Of a stretch of 64,000 bases of DNA, positions 9,039-20,453 are shown piece after piece. Both the position numbers and the translations under genes were made by a program. Below the pieces are notes generated by a model that ran no database searches, had not been told where the DNA came from, and worked only from the letters and a program-made list of their open reading frames with translations. Position 1 is the first letter of the stretch; the number at the start of each line of letters is the position of its first letter. This stretch comes from Mauremys mutica (taxonomy: Eukaryota; Chordata; Testudines; Geoemydidae): the NCBI RefSeq assembly GCF_020497125.1, contig NC_059075.1, positions 29,610,003-29,674,002 of the forward strand. The letters are read 5' to 3'.

Positions 9039-10149
9039 TAACCAAGACTACACAAATTAGCAAGTAACAAAACACAATACAACAATTCTCTAAGCCTAAT
9101 TTACACAGTACAATGGAAACAATTTTCTAAACCTAACTTAACCACAGTTATGCAAAATGAAATTACAATTTATCTAGACTAAAGGCTAAACCTAACCTAA
9201 TGGGTGCACCTTATACTAGGGGTAGTTTCAGAGGGCAGAGTGGTGTGTGCCCAGGATACAGCTTCAAGGGGGGGATTTAAGGTGGTGGCTGCAGCGGTGG
9301 GACGACTGCAAGTAGGCTGCCCAGGATAGAGTGCAGGGAGGCACAGCTTAGCAGCGGCACAGGTTTATTTCTAGCAGCAAAGGCGCTGCGGAGCTAGAAG
9401 CAGAGCAGTTACAGAACACAGACCACGGAGTTAACTTGGGTCTGCCTGCTGGGGAAAGAAAGCCAGCAGTTAGAACGTGGGAAGTGTGCAAGAGGTTTTC
9501 CTTACCAATCCCCAGAACAGCAGTTTCAGCATCAGAGGAGGCAGAGAGGACTCGATTCGCTAACAATAATCAGGAGATCTTCAGGCAAAATTCGTTGTTC
9601 GTGGGAGGGGAGTTTAAAAACGGGGGTACGCTCAAAAACAAACGAGAGCGGGGAGAGGGCCCCCAAAGACCCCTAGCTGATCAGACCAGGTGGCAATGCA
9701 GGAACCTCTCCGGAGGTCTGATCAGAAAATGTCTGGTTTTAAAGGCAAACTCAGGCAGTTTCCCGCCAGTAACTCTGATTGGTTCCCCTTTTTACAGGGG
9801 AGGAGAGAAGGCTTCAGGTGAGCACAAACATGCCTGGGCAAGTTTTTGAGCCACAGGTATGACTCATACACTCAGCTATTTGGCCACTTTAGGTCTTGCA
9901 TTCCTGGGCAGAGCACCCTACACCGAGCTGGGTGTAGCTAGACAAAAGAGCTACAAAAGAAGCTAGACAAAAGAGCAAGAAGCCCCCCTCCCTGAGCAGA
10001 GCAATGGCTCCAGTCAGTCTGCCCAAGCCATCCCCATGAGCAGGGCCAGGCTGTGACTTTGGTCAGTTCAATGGCCGGGGGGGCAGCCACTTAGCACAAA
10101 CAGAAAGGAAGGGGGGAAAAGGAATCCAGCAGGGGCACAGCTGTAACAG
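9039..10149 (-). mobile_element. LTR-like sequence, right part
   Basis: About 1.1 kb between the hAT element and the KIF22 motor piece. On the minus strand the sequence next to KIF22 starts TGTCTGTTACAG, it has a CCAAT-type box (rc of ATTGG at 9778-9782) and an AATAAA signal near 9366. These are the kinds of signals found in retroviral LTRs, and the orientation agrees with gag-pro-pol. Without a matching second LTR this remains a guess. No coding region is recognised. Confidence 0.3.
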
Positions 10150-10403
10150 ACAGGGTCCAGCTGCTCCAGGGGCAGCAGGGAGCTGAGCGGCTCAGCCTCG
10201 GGGGGCTCCTCCTCGGGAGGTCTCTTGGCTCCGGGGCCGGCACCCTCACTGCCAGCTCCAGGGTCCTCGGGAGGTCTCTTGTGTGCAGCTGGGGCCTGCA
10301 GTGTCTCCTGGGTGAAGGGCCGGTTCACCACCTGCTTGGACTTGGTAGCTAAGTTCAGTGTGCTCAGTGTGTCAAAATAAAAGTGTTGCTCCGGGGCGAC
10401 ATT
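10150..10403 (-). repeat. 250-bp direct duplication of KIF22 neck sequence (copy B)
   Basis: Matches about 6557-6811 with roughly ten differences, several being CpG to TpG/CpA changes in this copy. Both boundaries are sharp: GGGTCCAGCTG at one end and ATGTCGCC at the other. The two copies flank the LTR-like plus hAT block in direct orientation. At about 254 bp it is far too long for a target-site duplication. Confidence 0.85.
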
Positions 10404-11405
10404 TTGCAATGATCACGCTGTGAGCCGAGCCCTCCAGGGAGTCCTGCAGCAGGCGGGTGAGCTTGCTGTCGCGGTACGGCACGCGGGGCAGCCCCTGGTT
10501 GAGGGCATCCACCACCTTGCTGAGCAGATGCAGGGAGGCATTGATGGCTCCGCTCTCCTTGAGCCACAGGCCACGGTTGCCAGTGCGCCGGTTGTCCTCA
10601 GAGCCAGCCAGCTCGATGAGGCAGAGCTTGGCCACATGGCGGCGGTGGGGGGGCACCCGCTGGCTCCGTGCCACCCGCACCAGCAGCATGGCGTGGCTGC
10701 AGCTCGAGTGGTCGTTGAGCTGAGTGGAGGCTACCGTGCGGTTGCGGCTGGCTGGCAGGAAGTGCTGCTCGAAGTCCCCAAAGCCTCTCAGCTCCTGCTC
10801 AGTCAGCCCCGGAATCAGGATGTTCTGGTCCCGGTCCTCCCGGATCGGCAGGTCCAGCACCTTCTCCTGGTAGATCTCCAGGTAGGACATGGAGACGGAG
10901 AAGTCCCACTCCTCAGCCCCGGGTGAGCAGCTCGCCTCCCGTGTCATCTGCAGGACATCCCACAGCGCCCGTGGGATCACACCTGGCTGTTCTGGGCTGC
11001 CCAGCATGGTGTATGTCTTACCAGCACTGGTAGGCCCATAGGCCAGCACACTGGCGTTCTGCCCCTCCAGCAGGTGGCACAGGACAGGCTGCACGGAGCC
11101 GGTGTAGATGTCATGCTGAGTAGCTTGATCGCCATAGAAGGTGTTGAACTGGTACTGCATAGTCTCCATCTTGTTCCTCCAGTTGATAATCTCCAGGGAG
11201 CGGGAATCGAGGCTGCGGATGCAGGGGTCCCCCTGGGTGCAGGGGCGCAGGCAGATGCACACTCGCACGTGGGCTGGGGGGCTGGCACGGCGGGGCTCGC
11301 CCAGGCTGGGTCTCTGCTGGGACAGCATGGTGCCCACCACAGGGGTGAGCCCCCTGCTCTCTTTCGGGTCCGGCACAAGCTACGGCTCGCGCGGGCCGCG
11401 GCCAT
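10150..11405 (-). pseudogene. KIF22: KIF22 retrocopy, motor domain and neck
   Basis: An uninterrupted frame (11376-10372) encodes almost the whole kinesin-10 motor with no introns, so this is a processed copy. It reads [17 protein letters not shown], then the P-loop GPTSAGKT (residues 114-121 of the frame), [24 protein letters not shown], switch I NDHSSCSH (221-228), switch [11 protein letters not shown] (253-261), and [14 protein letters not shown]. Three nucleotide-binding motifs deviate from consensus: Ser for Gly in the P-loop, Cys for Arg in switch I, Glu for Asp in switch II. One extra A near 10405 shifts the frame into the neck ([12 protein letters not shown]), and KIF22 similarity ends at 10150. 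A start ATG may be at 11403-11405, in another frame. Not a working motor. Confidence 0.88.
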
Positions 11406-12300
11406 TTGCCTGTCCGCAGTATGTAGAGGCCTGTCCTTGACTGTCTGGTCTGGCTGTTGCAGGTGCTATGGGAATAGTGGGTTGGGAGGGAACAGTTGCT
11501 GCTTGTTCTTATCTCAAAGGGTTTTTTAGTATGTATGTGACCTTTCCTTCCTGAGACTCTTTGCACTCTTGGGGGAACACCAGAGCTGGTAAGTGATCTG
11601 CATATGTGGAGGGTGCTGGGTGCGTTTTTAATTTCAGTCTATTATATCTGCTTTTGTGCTGCTAGGGGTGGGAGCAGGGAGAGCTATGTTTTAGGTTTGT
11701 TTGTGCACTGGAGGCACTACTATGGCGTCAGAGGTGTGAAGGAAGGGTTATGGAGACTGAGCTGGACAGTAATCCCCTCTAAGGTGTCTTCTCTTTTGAT
11801 GACGTTACGCTGAGGCAGAGAATGCTCATATTCAGACAGGCAAAGGGCAGACCAGTGACATATGCTTGAGGTTATTCACCAGAGTGGCGCCTCCCCCCCC
11901 AGGAATGTTGCAGGAGTGGAAGGGGCTGGCAAGCTCTGCTGGGGGTCATGGCCATGTAGCTGCGTCTCAGTCTTAAGTTCTGCTATTATCTCCCCCGCAG
12001 ACATGGCGAAAGTGCAGGGAAAAATAGGATCCTACAATGACTGTCACTACAATGTGTGTTACAGGGCACCTGTACCTCACTGGGAAGTAGTATTGTTTGT
12101 GCCTTCACTGGGCCTGCAATGTGCACTTACACCTCATGTGACCTCCAAAAACTAGCCAAATTTCTTTTCCTGTAAGCACTGTCTCAAAAACTATTGAATT
12201 TTGCACAAATGAATGTTATTTTTTACAAGGGTGAGTGGTACAGACTGCAGCTGGCCCATTTTGAAGCGTCACAATAATAATAAATTGTAAAAGTAGGTAC
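11406..12300. other. No gene recognised
   Basis: Unassigned sequence upstream of the KIF22 copy. A pyrimidine tract with CCCCCGCAG before an ATG at 12002 looks like a splice acceptor, but no supported exon follows. No promoter elements could be supported. Confidence 0.4.
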
Positions 12301-12645
12301 CTACATGCCAAAAGTTCCCTCCAGGGGATCTGATTCTTTGGCCCCAGCCTGGCTCTGGCTCAGCTGATTCAGGGGAGGAATCCATTGTAGCAGGGCAGAA
12401 CTGAGGCTGGCTTTCCAGGTGTCCATCATCAGAGTTCTGAGTTGCAAAAGATTCTGGCTCTCAGGATGGCTCCTCTCTGGCATCCTCCTGCTTATCCCCT
12501 GGGGTCTAGCTGGTCGTCGGTGGTGGGGTAAATAGAACCTGGGAGAGATTGTACTATAATTGTGTAGAATCCTGTCCAGGTCCTCAAAAAATGGACAGGT
12601 CACATGCCCCTTGCTAAATTGTCTCCTTTTTATCCTGTGTTTCAA
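12301..12645 (-). pseudogene. Fragment resembling a Myb/SANT-like protein (CPFFEDLDRIL block)
   Basis: A 114-codon frame carries GHVTCPFFEDLDRILH. A Cys-Pro-Phe/Tyr-x-x-x-Leu-Asp-x-Ile-Leu block follows the Myb/SANT domain in Harbinger-linked and domesticated Myb/SANT-like proteins; compare the diverged CWFYKELDAILGG at about 22338. The remainder is Ser/Pro/Arg-rich with no motif. It may belong with the Myb-like piece at 14035-14604 on the same strand, but the 1.4 kb between them holds no connecting similarity. Recognition is weak. Confidence 0.35.
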
Positions 12646-14034
12646 TGTACTTTCTCCTGAGCGACTTGCTCTTTATCTGGCACTGATTGGCATTGTTACC
12701 AGATTTGCCCATTACTTTACTTTGGGGTATGCTCATTTATTAGGGTTACTCTTTGGAGGGGGGGGGTTCTGTAATTCTACCAACATACTGCTTGTGTCAC
12801 TTGTGTTTTCATATGGAGCTCTATCCTTCCCTTCTGCATGTCCCCTCCCAATGGACCTACCCTGCAGGGCCTAGGTTCCCCAGAGCTGGCTTTCTCCAGC
12901 CCCAGAACCAGATGAACACACATTAACAGAACAAGTCTGAGCAGACCGAGTCAATCAGCACTTTCAAGCCCTGGACTCAGTGGGCTAGGCCAAGCAGCAA
13001 CCCTTATATGCCACAGGTTCAGCATGTCCCTATCCCCACTGTAACGTTACAATTGTACTGGTAGTAATCCACTTGATGAGCAAACCCTACAGTAATTTTG
13101 GGCGCTACAGGGATCTTTAGCTTAAGTAAAAGAAGCGTTGCTGTAGAGTAATTGGGGAAGCTAAAAATACAAAAGAGTAAAGTTCAGAGAGAGAGGGAAG
13201 CAACCAGCTTAACCGTAAAAGTTATTTATTGAATAATAGTGATAACTACACAAGGAGAGCCTAAACCAACATAAGTTACATTATTAAAGGTTAATACCTG
13301 AGGTAGAAAAGAAAATAGAGAGAGAAGGAGGGATCTCACCCACTCCATGAAGCTTGAACTGGTCGGGGTTCCCAGGTGGTGGTAGCTCAGGGTCCTGAGT
13401 GCTGGAGACATGCAGAGCCGCTAGTCAGGAGATGATGATGAAATCTCAGTGGAACTGATGCAGAGTTTGGGTCCATGCAACAGAACACTCACTTGAACAT
13501 AGGTAGCGGTTTTGGTAGAGAAACAACAATTGTACAAGGGACAACACTAGATTTGTTTATGGGTAAACTGACTCAAGGGTTTTCTTTAGACTAGACAATA
13601 GGAGCTGATCACTCTTGGCTATGGGTGATGTTCCTTCCAGGGAGCTCACAATGCAATTAGGTTGCTTCAGTATTTTGGATATCTATCAAGGATTTATTAC
13701 TAGAATTGGTCTAATAACTGCTGAACTGGGTGTGTGCGCATATTCATTAACATCTGGAGCTGGGATCCCCCATGATGCAGTGCTTCCCTGATTTTCTGGT
13801 CCCAGAGTTCAGTGTGGTTCTTGCCTTGGAATCTCTGTTCTCCCTTCTGTATGCTAATGGACATTCCTCCCTGTCCTGTCTTTGAAGCAGATGAGGCTAG
13901 GGGAGTTGCTTTAATCTTGTCACCCCTGTCAGGAGGGATCTGGGTGTGTCTCCCACCACCCTTCACTGCTCTCTGCAAGTCTTTTCTCTGATTGGTTTTG
14001 GTTCCAGCAGAGGCTGGGGGGCGGGGGTGTCCTT
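12646..14034. other. No gene recognised
   Basis: Unassigned. It contains purine-rich AGAGAGAG stretches near 13188 and 13317 and short frames without motifs. Confidence 0.4.
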
Positions 14035-14604
14035 TCATGAGTCAGACAGGCTGGATACTGTGCCCTGGTTCCCCAAGAACACAGAGCTCACTGGTATCAG
14101 CATCTGCTTTGCAATGTCCACAGAAAGGTTCTTATTCCGGTGGCTGGTCACAAGCGCTTTCTGAACCAACGTGTGTCTGCAGATGGCGATGAGATCCAAG
14201 ATCTCAGCATGGCTCCAGGTAGCTGTGTGAGGCATGTAGTTGGGCTTCTGGAGAACTGTCACAGTTGTATGGCCAGAATAATGATATACACTGGGATTCA
14301 GGAGCAAATAAGCAACATTGGTCTCTTCATCCTGGAAATTTGACACCAGGGCAGAGGGCACACAAGTAAACGGACAGGACAGTAACTTGTATTGGACCAA
14401 CTTCTGTTGGTGAGAGAGACGAGCATTCGAGTTTACGCAGAGCACTTCTTTCACCATCACGGCAGGGCTACAGCAATGCTGCAGGTCAGTAATATCCCAC
14501 ATGCTTTGCAGGTTGACAACTGTTGGAAACCTGCAAAAAGTGGTGCGTGCACAAACAAAAGACTGAACTAATTCAGTCTGAGGCAAACCTAGCCTACTTT
14601 GCAA
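14035..14604 (-). pseudogene. Myb/SANT-like DNA-binding remnant
   Basis: An open frame of 189 codons whose residues 129-168 read TATWSHAEILDLIAI, then a Val-Gln-x-x-Leu segment and SHRNKNLSVDIAKQM. This is the first part of the Myb/SANT-like domain of Harbinger transposon Myb proteins (compare WSNAKLLDLI and SSHRNYDTCGQIS at about 22100-22212). After IAKQM the similarity ends abruptly, so the third helix is missing. The 128 residues before the domain are unlike that family. Either a chimeric remnant or a host gene derived from such a protein; the open frame may be chance. Confidence 0.5.
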
Positions 14605-15793
14605 GAGGACTCCAGAATTCCTGATAAATGCAGAATTAGTGTGCAGTGATGGATTTCATTGTGTGAAAACAAGTGTTTTCAAACCACATTAACTTGATTT
14701 GGTCCAGTTTAAAACCCTCATGTAGACAAGCCCTTAGTTTCCCCCACCTATCAAATGGGATAATAGTACTCTCTCTCAGCTCTGTTGGGCTCAGTTGATT
14801 GTGAATGATATTGAGGCTGTTATGGAATTGACAAAATATTCATTATTATTATTACTTATTTATACATTTGATCTTGATAGCTGTCAGCCGTTCTCCATTC
14901 AAAATGATCTTTTTCAGGCTACTGTTCACAATTTAAAATCCAAGTTGTTATGATTTGACTATCCCTCATTTGTGATGTCTATGAAGGGGAAAGTATGACG
15001 AGACCATCACTTGGTACTTGGAGAATGTAAAATATATATATTTTACATTCTGTGTATAATATATTTTACTCACACACTCACACTTGACTTAACTGTCTAA
15101 CAGGTAACGTCTTAAAAACATATTTACTTTATATAGAACATAAGCCTAGCTAATTTTTTTTTTACATTCATAGAGTTAGGGCTTGTTCTTTATGTATCCA
15201 TTGTCTTACCTCTTGGTAGACTACCACCTCCTTTAATTAATCAGTTGAGTTCAAAACCACCTGTTATTTTCAAACATGAGCAAAACAAACCTTCAACTTT
15301 AAATATTGTGGAAGCAACTTGTGTGCTGATGATGAGCTGGTTCCCTTCTCTTATTCATTCTGGGATATTAGTAATGAGTAAATCTAGTTTCCTTGCCTGT
15401 AGTTTTGATTGCTCTTATGATGGATCCTCTGCCCTGAAAAGACCATACTAATTCATGGGAAGTAGCAAGAGCAGTTGCTATCATCCACTAATCACCCGAG
15501 TATTATAATGAAATGGTGCAAAATGCAATAGACACTGCATAGAAATGGGGCCTGCTCTTAAACCCACTGAAGTCCGTTGGAGTCTTTCTATTGACTTCAA
15601 TGAGCTTTGCCTCAAGGGCCATAGAGTGGTGACTCTATGCTAAACAAGAAGCCACTGAAAAACTCTCTAAAAAAAATAGAGTTTAGCTTGAGATTTAAAA
15701 GATGCTATAAGGGTGATTCAGTTAGCTTCGAACTAAAAAATTACCACTTCTCAGAAGGAATGATTCATTTACTTTCTCTTTCTCACATACTCA
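14605..15793. other. No gene; possible MIR-like piece
   Basis: Unassigned AT-rich DNA. Around 14735-14830 the order 'GTTTCCCCCACCTATCAAATGGG' shortened to its core (CCCACCTATCAAATGGG) and AATAGTACTC resembles the MIR SINE core. At 15029-15051 there is a small perfect palindrome, GTAAAATATATATATTTTAC. Confidence 0.35.
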
Positions 15794-15928
15794 GGGCTTG
15801 TCTATTCTGAAAGTTCTGGAATAAGAAAGGGTATAAATTTAATGTGGAATTGCTATTCTTGAATAACTCCATGTGTGGATGCTCTTATTCAAGGAGAAGA
15901 GCTATTCACTCCATATGTAGACAGGCCC
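15794..15928. mobile_element. Small MITE (Harbinger-like) with TCA flanks
   Basis: Ends GGGCTTGTCTA and TAGACAGGCCC are near-perfect inverted repeats. Both ends are flanked by TCA (15791-15793 and 15929-15931), consistent with the 3-bp target duplications of Harbinger elements. 135 bp, no coding. Confidence 0.65.
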
Positions 15929-16673
15929 TCAATACTCTTCTATTTACTGTTATAAAAATAATTTTATTTTAAATGATATTCATCCCAAAATGTAAAGAGG
16001 AGATTTGAATGAATGAATCTGCTGACTGAAAATTGTATCAAGAGTTTAGCAACTCATTTTTCTAATGCTTAGCATACAATATATCAATGACCAGGCAGCA
16101 TCCTTGCAGGTTTTCTCATAAGGACAGTGTTTCACAATCAAATTATAGAACCTATTTCTAGCAAAATGAGGCCCAGAATATAAAAGGAGGTTCCAAGATT
16201 GCTTATTTCTCTTCTGGAAAATGGGATCTTTTGACAAAATAATACTTGGAAGTTAACAACTCTTTCAAGTGTCTAAAAAGTAGCACAAACAAGTCATTAG
16301 GCGTCCTACGCCAGTTAGAATGCGGTAAATAGAAACCATTGGCCAGGTCCCTGTCTGACAATGAAAATGGAAGCAAGTAATCAAATAGTTTGACTGAAAA
16401 AGGGGAAGGGAATTGACTGCTTTTGGCAGAGTTCCGTGTTCTAAGCTGGACCATGATCTGTGGGTTGTCCTTTTCAGTTATCTAGATAAAAGATTCCTTG
16501 CTCATTTAACTCTCCCACCTAAGTGAAAATTTCCAGAGGTAACCTCAGGAGTCAGAAAAGGGAGAAACAGAACAGCAGATCTAATGAGGGTTTTTTAGCA
16601 GTGTGTGACAACACTCTGCGCCCACAGGTTCCTAACAAATGAGTGATTGTGAGCCATAACTACAAAGAAGTAA

Positions 16674-16825
16674 AAAGAACAGGAGTACTTGTGGCACCTT
16701 AAAGACTAACAAATTTTATTTTAGCATGAGCTTTCGTGCTAAAATAAATTTGTTAGTCTTTAAGGTGCCACAAGTACTCCTGTTCTTTTTGCAGATACAG
16801 ACTAACACGGCTGCCTCTCTGAAAC
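16674..16825. mobile_element. Fold-back PLE-tail insertion with 14-bp TSD
   Basis: The left arm is the reverse complement of the PLE tail and the right arm is the tail itself, forming a hairpin around GCACGAAAGC near 16735. The right end continues about 35 bp further, through CAGACTAACACGGCTG to GAAAC. Flanks are identical: CTACAAAGAAGTAA at 16660-16673 and 16826-16839. The hammerhead helix II is lost at the hairpin tip. Confidence 0.88.
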
Positions 16826-16839
16826 CTACAAAGAAGTAA

Positions 16840-19800
16840 GAAACTGGAATATGACTGAAGATCTCAGCAGGATGCATGATACATGATATGACCTGAACCT
16901 AAACAAACGCCTTCTCAGACCTTGTGAAAATATAGGGAACTCCAGGTGGCACAGGAGAGCTGACAAAAGGTGCACCTATGTCTATTCTACTGCATTGGAC
17001 CCAGGAAGCATGAATTTTTTCCCCATAAAATGGCGGTGTTAAGTCATTCTGCCAAACATAACTATATCTGTCAAAATTATAAAAACGATTATTTTTAAGC
17101 ATTCCCCCCATTTTATCTATTTTAAACTATTTAATGACAGCAAACATCGAGATTCAAAAATAAATCTTTATAATTGTTAAAACGTAAATTGTCAACATTG
17201 CATGGCAAGATGTACAATGTAAATAGCCTTAAATCAAACTCTGATAAGTTCTCAAGTAGCATTTTTCTTTCTTTGCCTACCTATAAATTTGAGTTACTAT
17301 TGATGGACATATTTTTTCATTGGTTTGTGTGCGTGCAGTGAAATTGATATTTATCAAAATTACTGATTTAAAAAAAAAATCTAATCTTTCCAAGCCTAGT
17401 TGTAGGAGAAATTTCCATCTATCCTGGAGAATGGAGATCAGGAAAGTGGATGGCCAAGAGCATAACTATTCTATTGACAACCAGCTTGGGAAGACAGATT
17501 GGGCTTCTTTTCTCTAACTTGTGTTAAACTCTAGTTGAGAAACCTTTTGAGAATGTATAGGAGATTTTGTTCAGTGTGCCCTGTCAGGAAGCATCCACCA
17601 GTTTTGAGGTCACCTTTCTCATACAGAACATGCAGAGCTTGAAGAATCAAGTCCTATAACTTTAATCTCTCAAAGACACCTTTATGGCCTGGTCTTATAA
17701 GGCAAATGTGAGCTGCACTTCCCAAAAGAGGGGTGGGTAGGGTGGGAGGAGCTTGGAAGCTCAGTGAAGTGCTATGTAACCTTTGTTGGTTGATTGTAGT
17801 ACTTGGAAAATAACTGGTTTAATTTGGTCATTGAGTTTGCCCATGGACAGCACCCAAGTTTCTATAGTTTAAGTGCATGGAAGTAATTGTCATTTGTTGC
17901 ATGTTTTTTATGTATAAAAGGATCTGTACTAGACCTTAGAATTACTGGGTTAAAGACCGTGTTTAATATGATTCTAACCTCTGCACCTCAGGCAGAATTG
18001 TTTGTATAATCTCTTTGGTTGTTTTCAAGATGAGTCCAGTTAATCTCTCTGTGCAAGTATGTACAGCAATTTTGCTTTTAGTGCTACAGCAACAAAAAAT
18101 TGCTGTTATCCAGAAATAAAGCAGTTCTATGCTGTAATGCCGTTGTCTGGTTGATTATTTTGATAAGGGCCTGCAGAGGTAGATGATAAAAATCAGAGGA
18201 TTTGGCATTAACGTCTTTCTTGTAAGAGTGATTTCAGCAAAAGTTGTTTACTTCCAGAGAGGTCTGAAGTGCTAATCCTACAGCTGTCCCCAGTACAACA
18301 ACAAACTTGAGGCTCAGCATCTCAAGAAGCAATGTCTCAAAAGAACAGACGCTCATCCACCTCCTCTCTGACATCTGGGGGGGCGGAACATCATGAGAGT
18401 TTATATAATGGCAGGCATAAAGAACAGATGAAGTTGATGATAGGGTCTTATATTACTGTCCTCGTCATAGTAGCCACTTCTGAAGCTTGACACTATTGGT
18501 ATAGCTACTTATGCCAGTAATATTTGACTTATAGTGTCATTAACTTACAGCTCAGATATAGGACAAGAAATGTGTTGTCATAGCTTAGTCCAGACAGTAA
18601 ATAATGCATCCCTAGGCATGGAACAAGGTAAGGAAGAAAGGAAGTGAGTCTCTTTTAATTATTAAGAAACAGGCCAAGCCTTTATTGTGTTGACTGTGCA
18701 TATAAGGCAGGGGCCCAAGAATTCTGTGGTATTTCGCGTCCCATATCGACATAAAAGTTGAGGGAACTAGATGGCAAATCTAGCACGAGGATGTATACAT
18801 AAGCATCTGTTACTGGTCAACTGCTGGAGGTGGAATATCAGACTTAATGAGATAAGGATCTTATTTGCATTTTGAATAAATAACTATTTTTTACTTTAAA
18901 AATTGTTAAAACCCTTAAATTTTATATCATGATTTTTATGTAAATTACTTAAAATTTAAATCACACTTTTTATTTACGTTTTAGTTATTTAGTTTCCATT
19001 CTGTAGTCTTAAATTGCAAAAGCGGATGTTTCTTTAGTTTTCTAATTGTTAGAATTTTAGACTTTACGTTGGATTTCCCCGCCGCCGCCACTATGGAAAT
19101 TCATACTTAATCTATACTGAAAAGGATAAGCTAGAGCCTCATTAGCACTCTTACTATGAGAATAGCAGTCTCAAGCAAACAACGTGTGTTAGATGTGCAA
19201 CCGGCAGCATCTTCTGATAGATTGAACTTCCACTAGTCAAAAAAGTGGAATAGTTTCAACTGAGCTGTACTCCTCCCTCAGAGTTCGTACTTTTGAAGTC
19301 AATGGGACTTGTGCTTTGAAGTTGTTTAGGTGCTGTTGGCAGTTTCACTCTTAGGTGCCTATGTATGGGTTTAGGTCCAATTTTGGCCTTCATGCGTGGA
19401 AAAGTTCACACTAACTTTCATGTACTGCAAGTGTAAATAACCCTTCATTGTTAACAGTGAGTTTTTTGTTTTGAGGTGATGATTGATAGAAGGGCATTTT
19501 CTGTTGCAAAACCCTGCAGAATCACAGCATGGCCCTTTCTCTTCTGATACTGTTAGGCCCTCAGTTAAATGACAGACCTAAAAATGAAAGTGGAATGGTG
19601 GGAACACATGGCACCTCAGCTGGAAGTTACGCTACTGATTGATTGTAGTAGGGTGTACAGTTAGCTGGGTTGATTGGCATCCTGGAGCTCTAACAACCCC
19701 CTGCTTTTAGCGAGGGTTAGACAAGATGATTATTCTCTTGTGAGACCTGTGTGCATTATATACACATTCACATCAGTATGGGGAAACAAATCAGTTTTAA

Positions 19801-20045
19801 TGATACCATAATGGGTAGAGTGTGATTCTAGAACTAGCGGGGGGGAAAAAACTTGAGATGTTTGATTAGTGTGATTGGATCTCCAGCTTTATCTGGAAAC
19901 TACGTTAAAAAATAATCAAAAGAAATGACAGTGTGACTCATTAAGATGTGCTGAGGGTGTGGTCCCTATAAATTAACAATCTAGGGCCATTTAAAGACTG
20001 GAATTGTACCTCTCCCAAGATTTGATTATCCCTTGATAACTGCAC
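16840..20045. other. No gene recognised
   Basis: About 3.2 kb of AT-rich unassigned DNA. A possible poly(A) signal (AAATAAAG at about 18113) follows unique sequence but no exon is visible upstream. A short CCGCCGCCGCC run is at 19080-19090. Confidence 0.4.
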
Positions 20046-20453
20046 TAAGGGCACGTCTACACTTGCAAAGTTACAGCGCTGCTCAGGGACTGCCGAAGGA
20101 AAACCGCTGTTGTGTGTTCACACTGACAGCTGCTTGTGCAATAGCGTGTTCGCACTTGCGGTGCTATTTGGAGCAGTGCACTCCGGGCAGCTATCCCACA
20201 GAGCACCTCTTTCTCTTTTGCTGCTAAGACTTATGGGAAGGCAGAAGGGGTGCGGGGTGTCCAGGGTCCTGTCCCAATGATCCGTGATGCATCGCTTCGC
20301 ATCCCAGCACTCCCTGTGCTTCCATCTGCATTTGGCGCCATCTTTCAACGGTTTTTGTATTGCGCACCCTGCCCTGCCTCTTTCTGGCTCCAGGAATGGA
20401 TCATGAGCTGTTGACCAGAATGCTGCTTGCACTGACCAACATGTCATGAGTGG

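Noticed and set aside
10372..11376. A live intronless kinesin gene
   Set aside because: The frame is broken in the neck, the tail is displaced by 3.3 kb, and key nucleotide-binding residues are changed.
11985..12155. Exon starting after CCCCCGCAG with an ATG
   Set aside because: The frame from that ATG stops after a few codons (AAATAG) and nothing recognisable follows.
18090..18140. Gene 3' end with poly(A) signal
   Set aside because: A lone AATAAA in AT-rich DNA without an upstream exon is not evidence.
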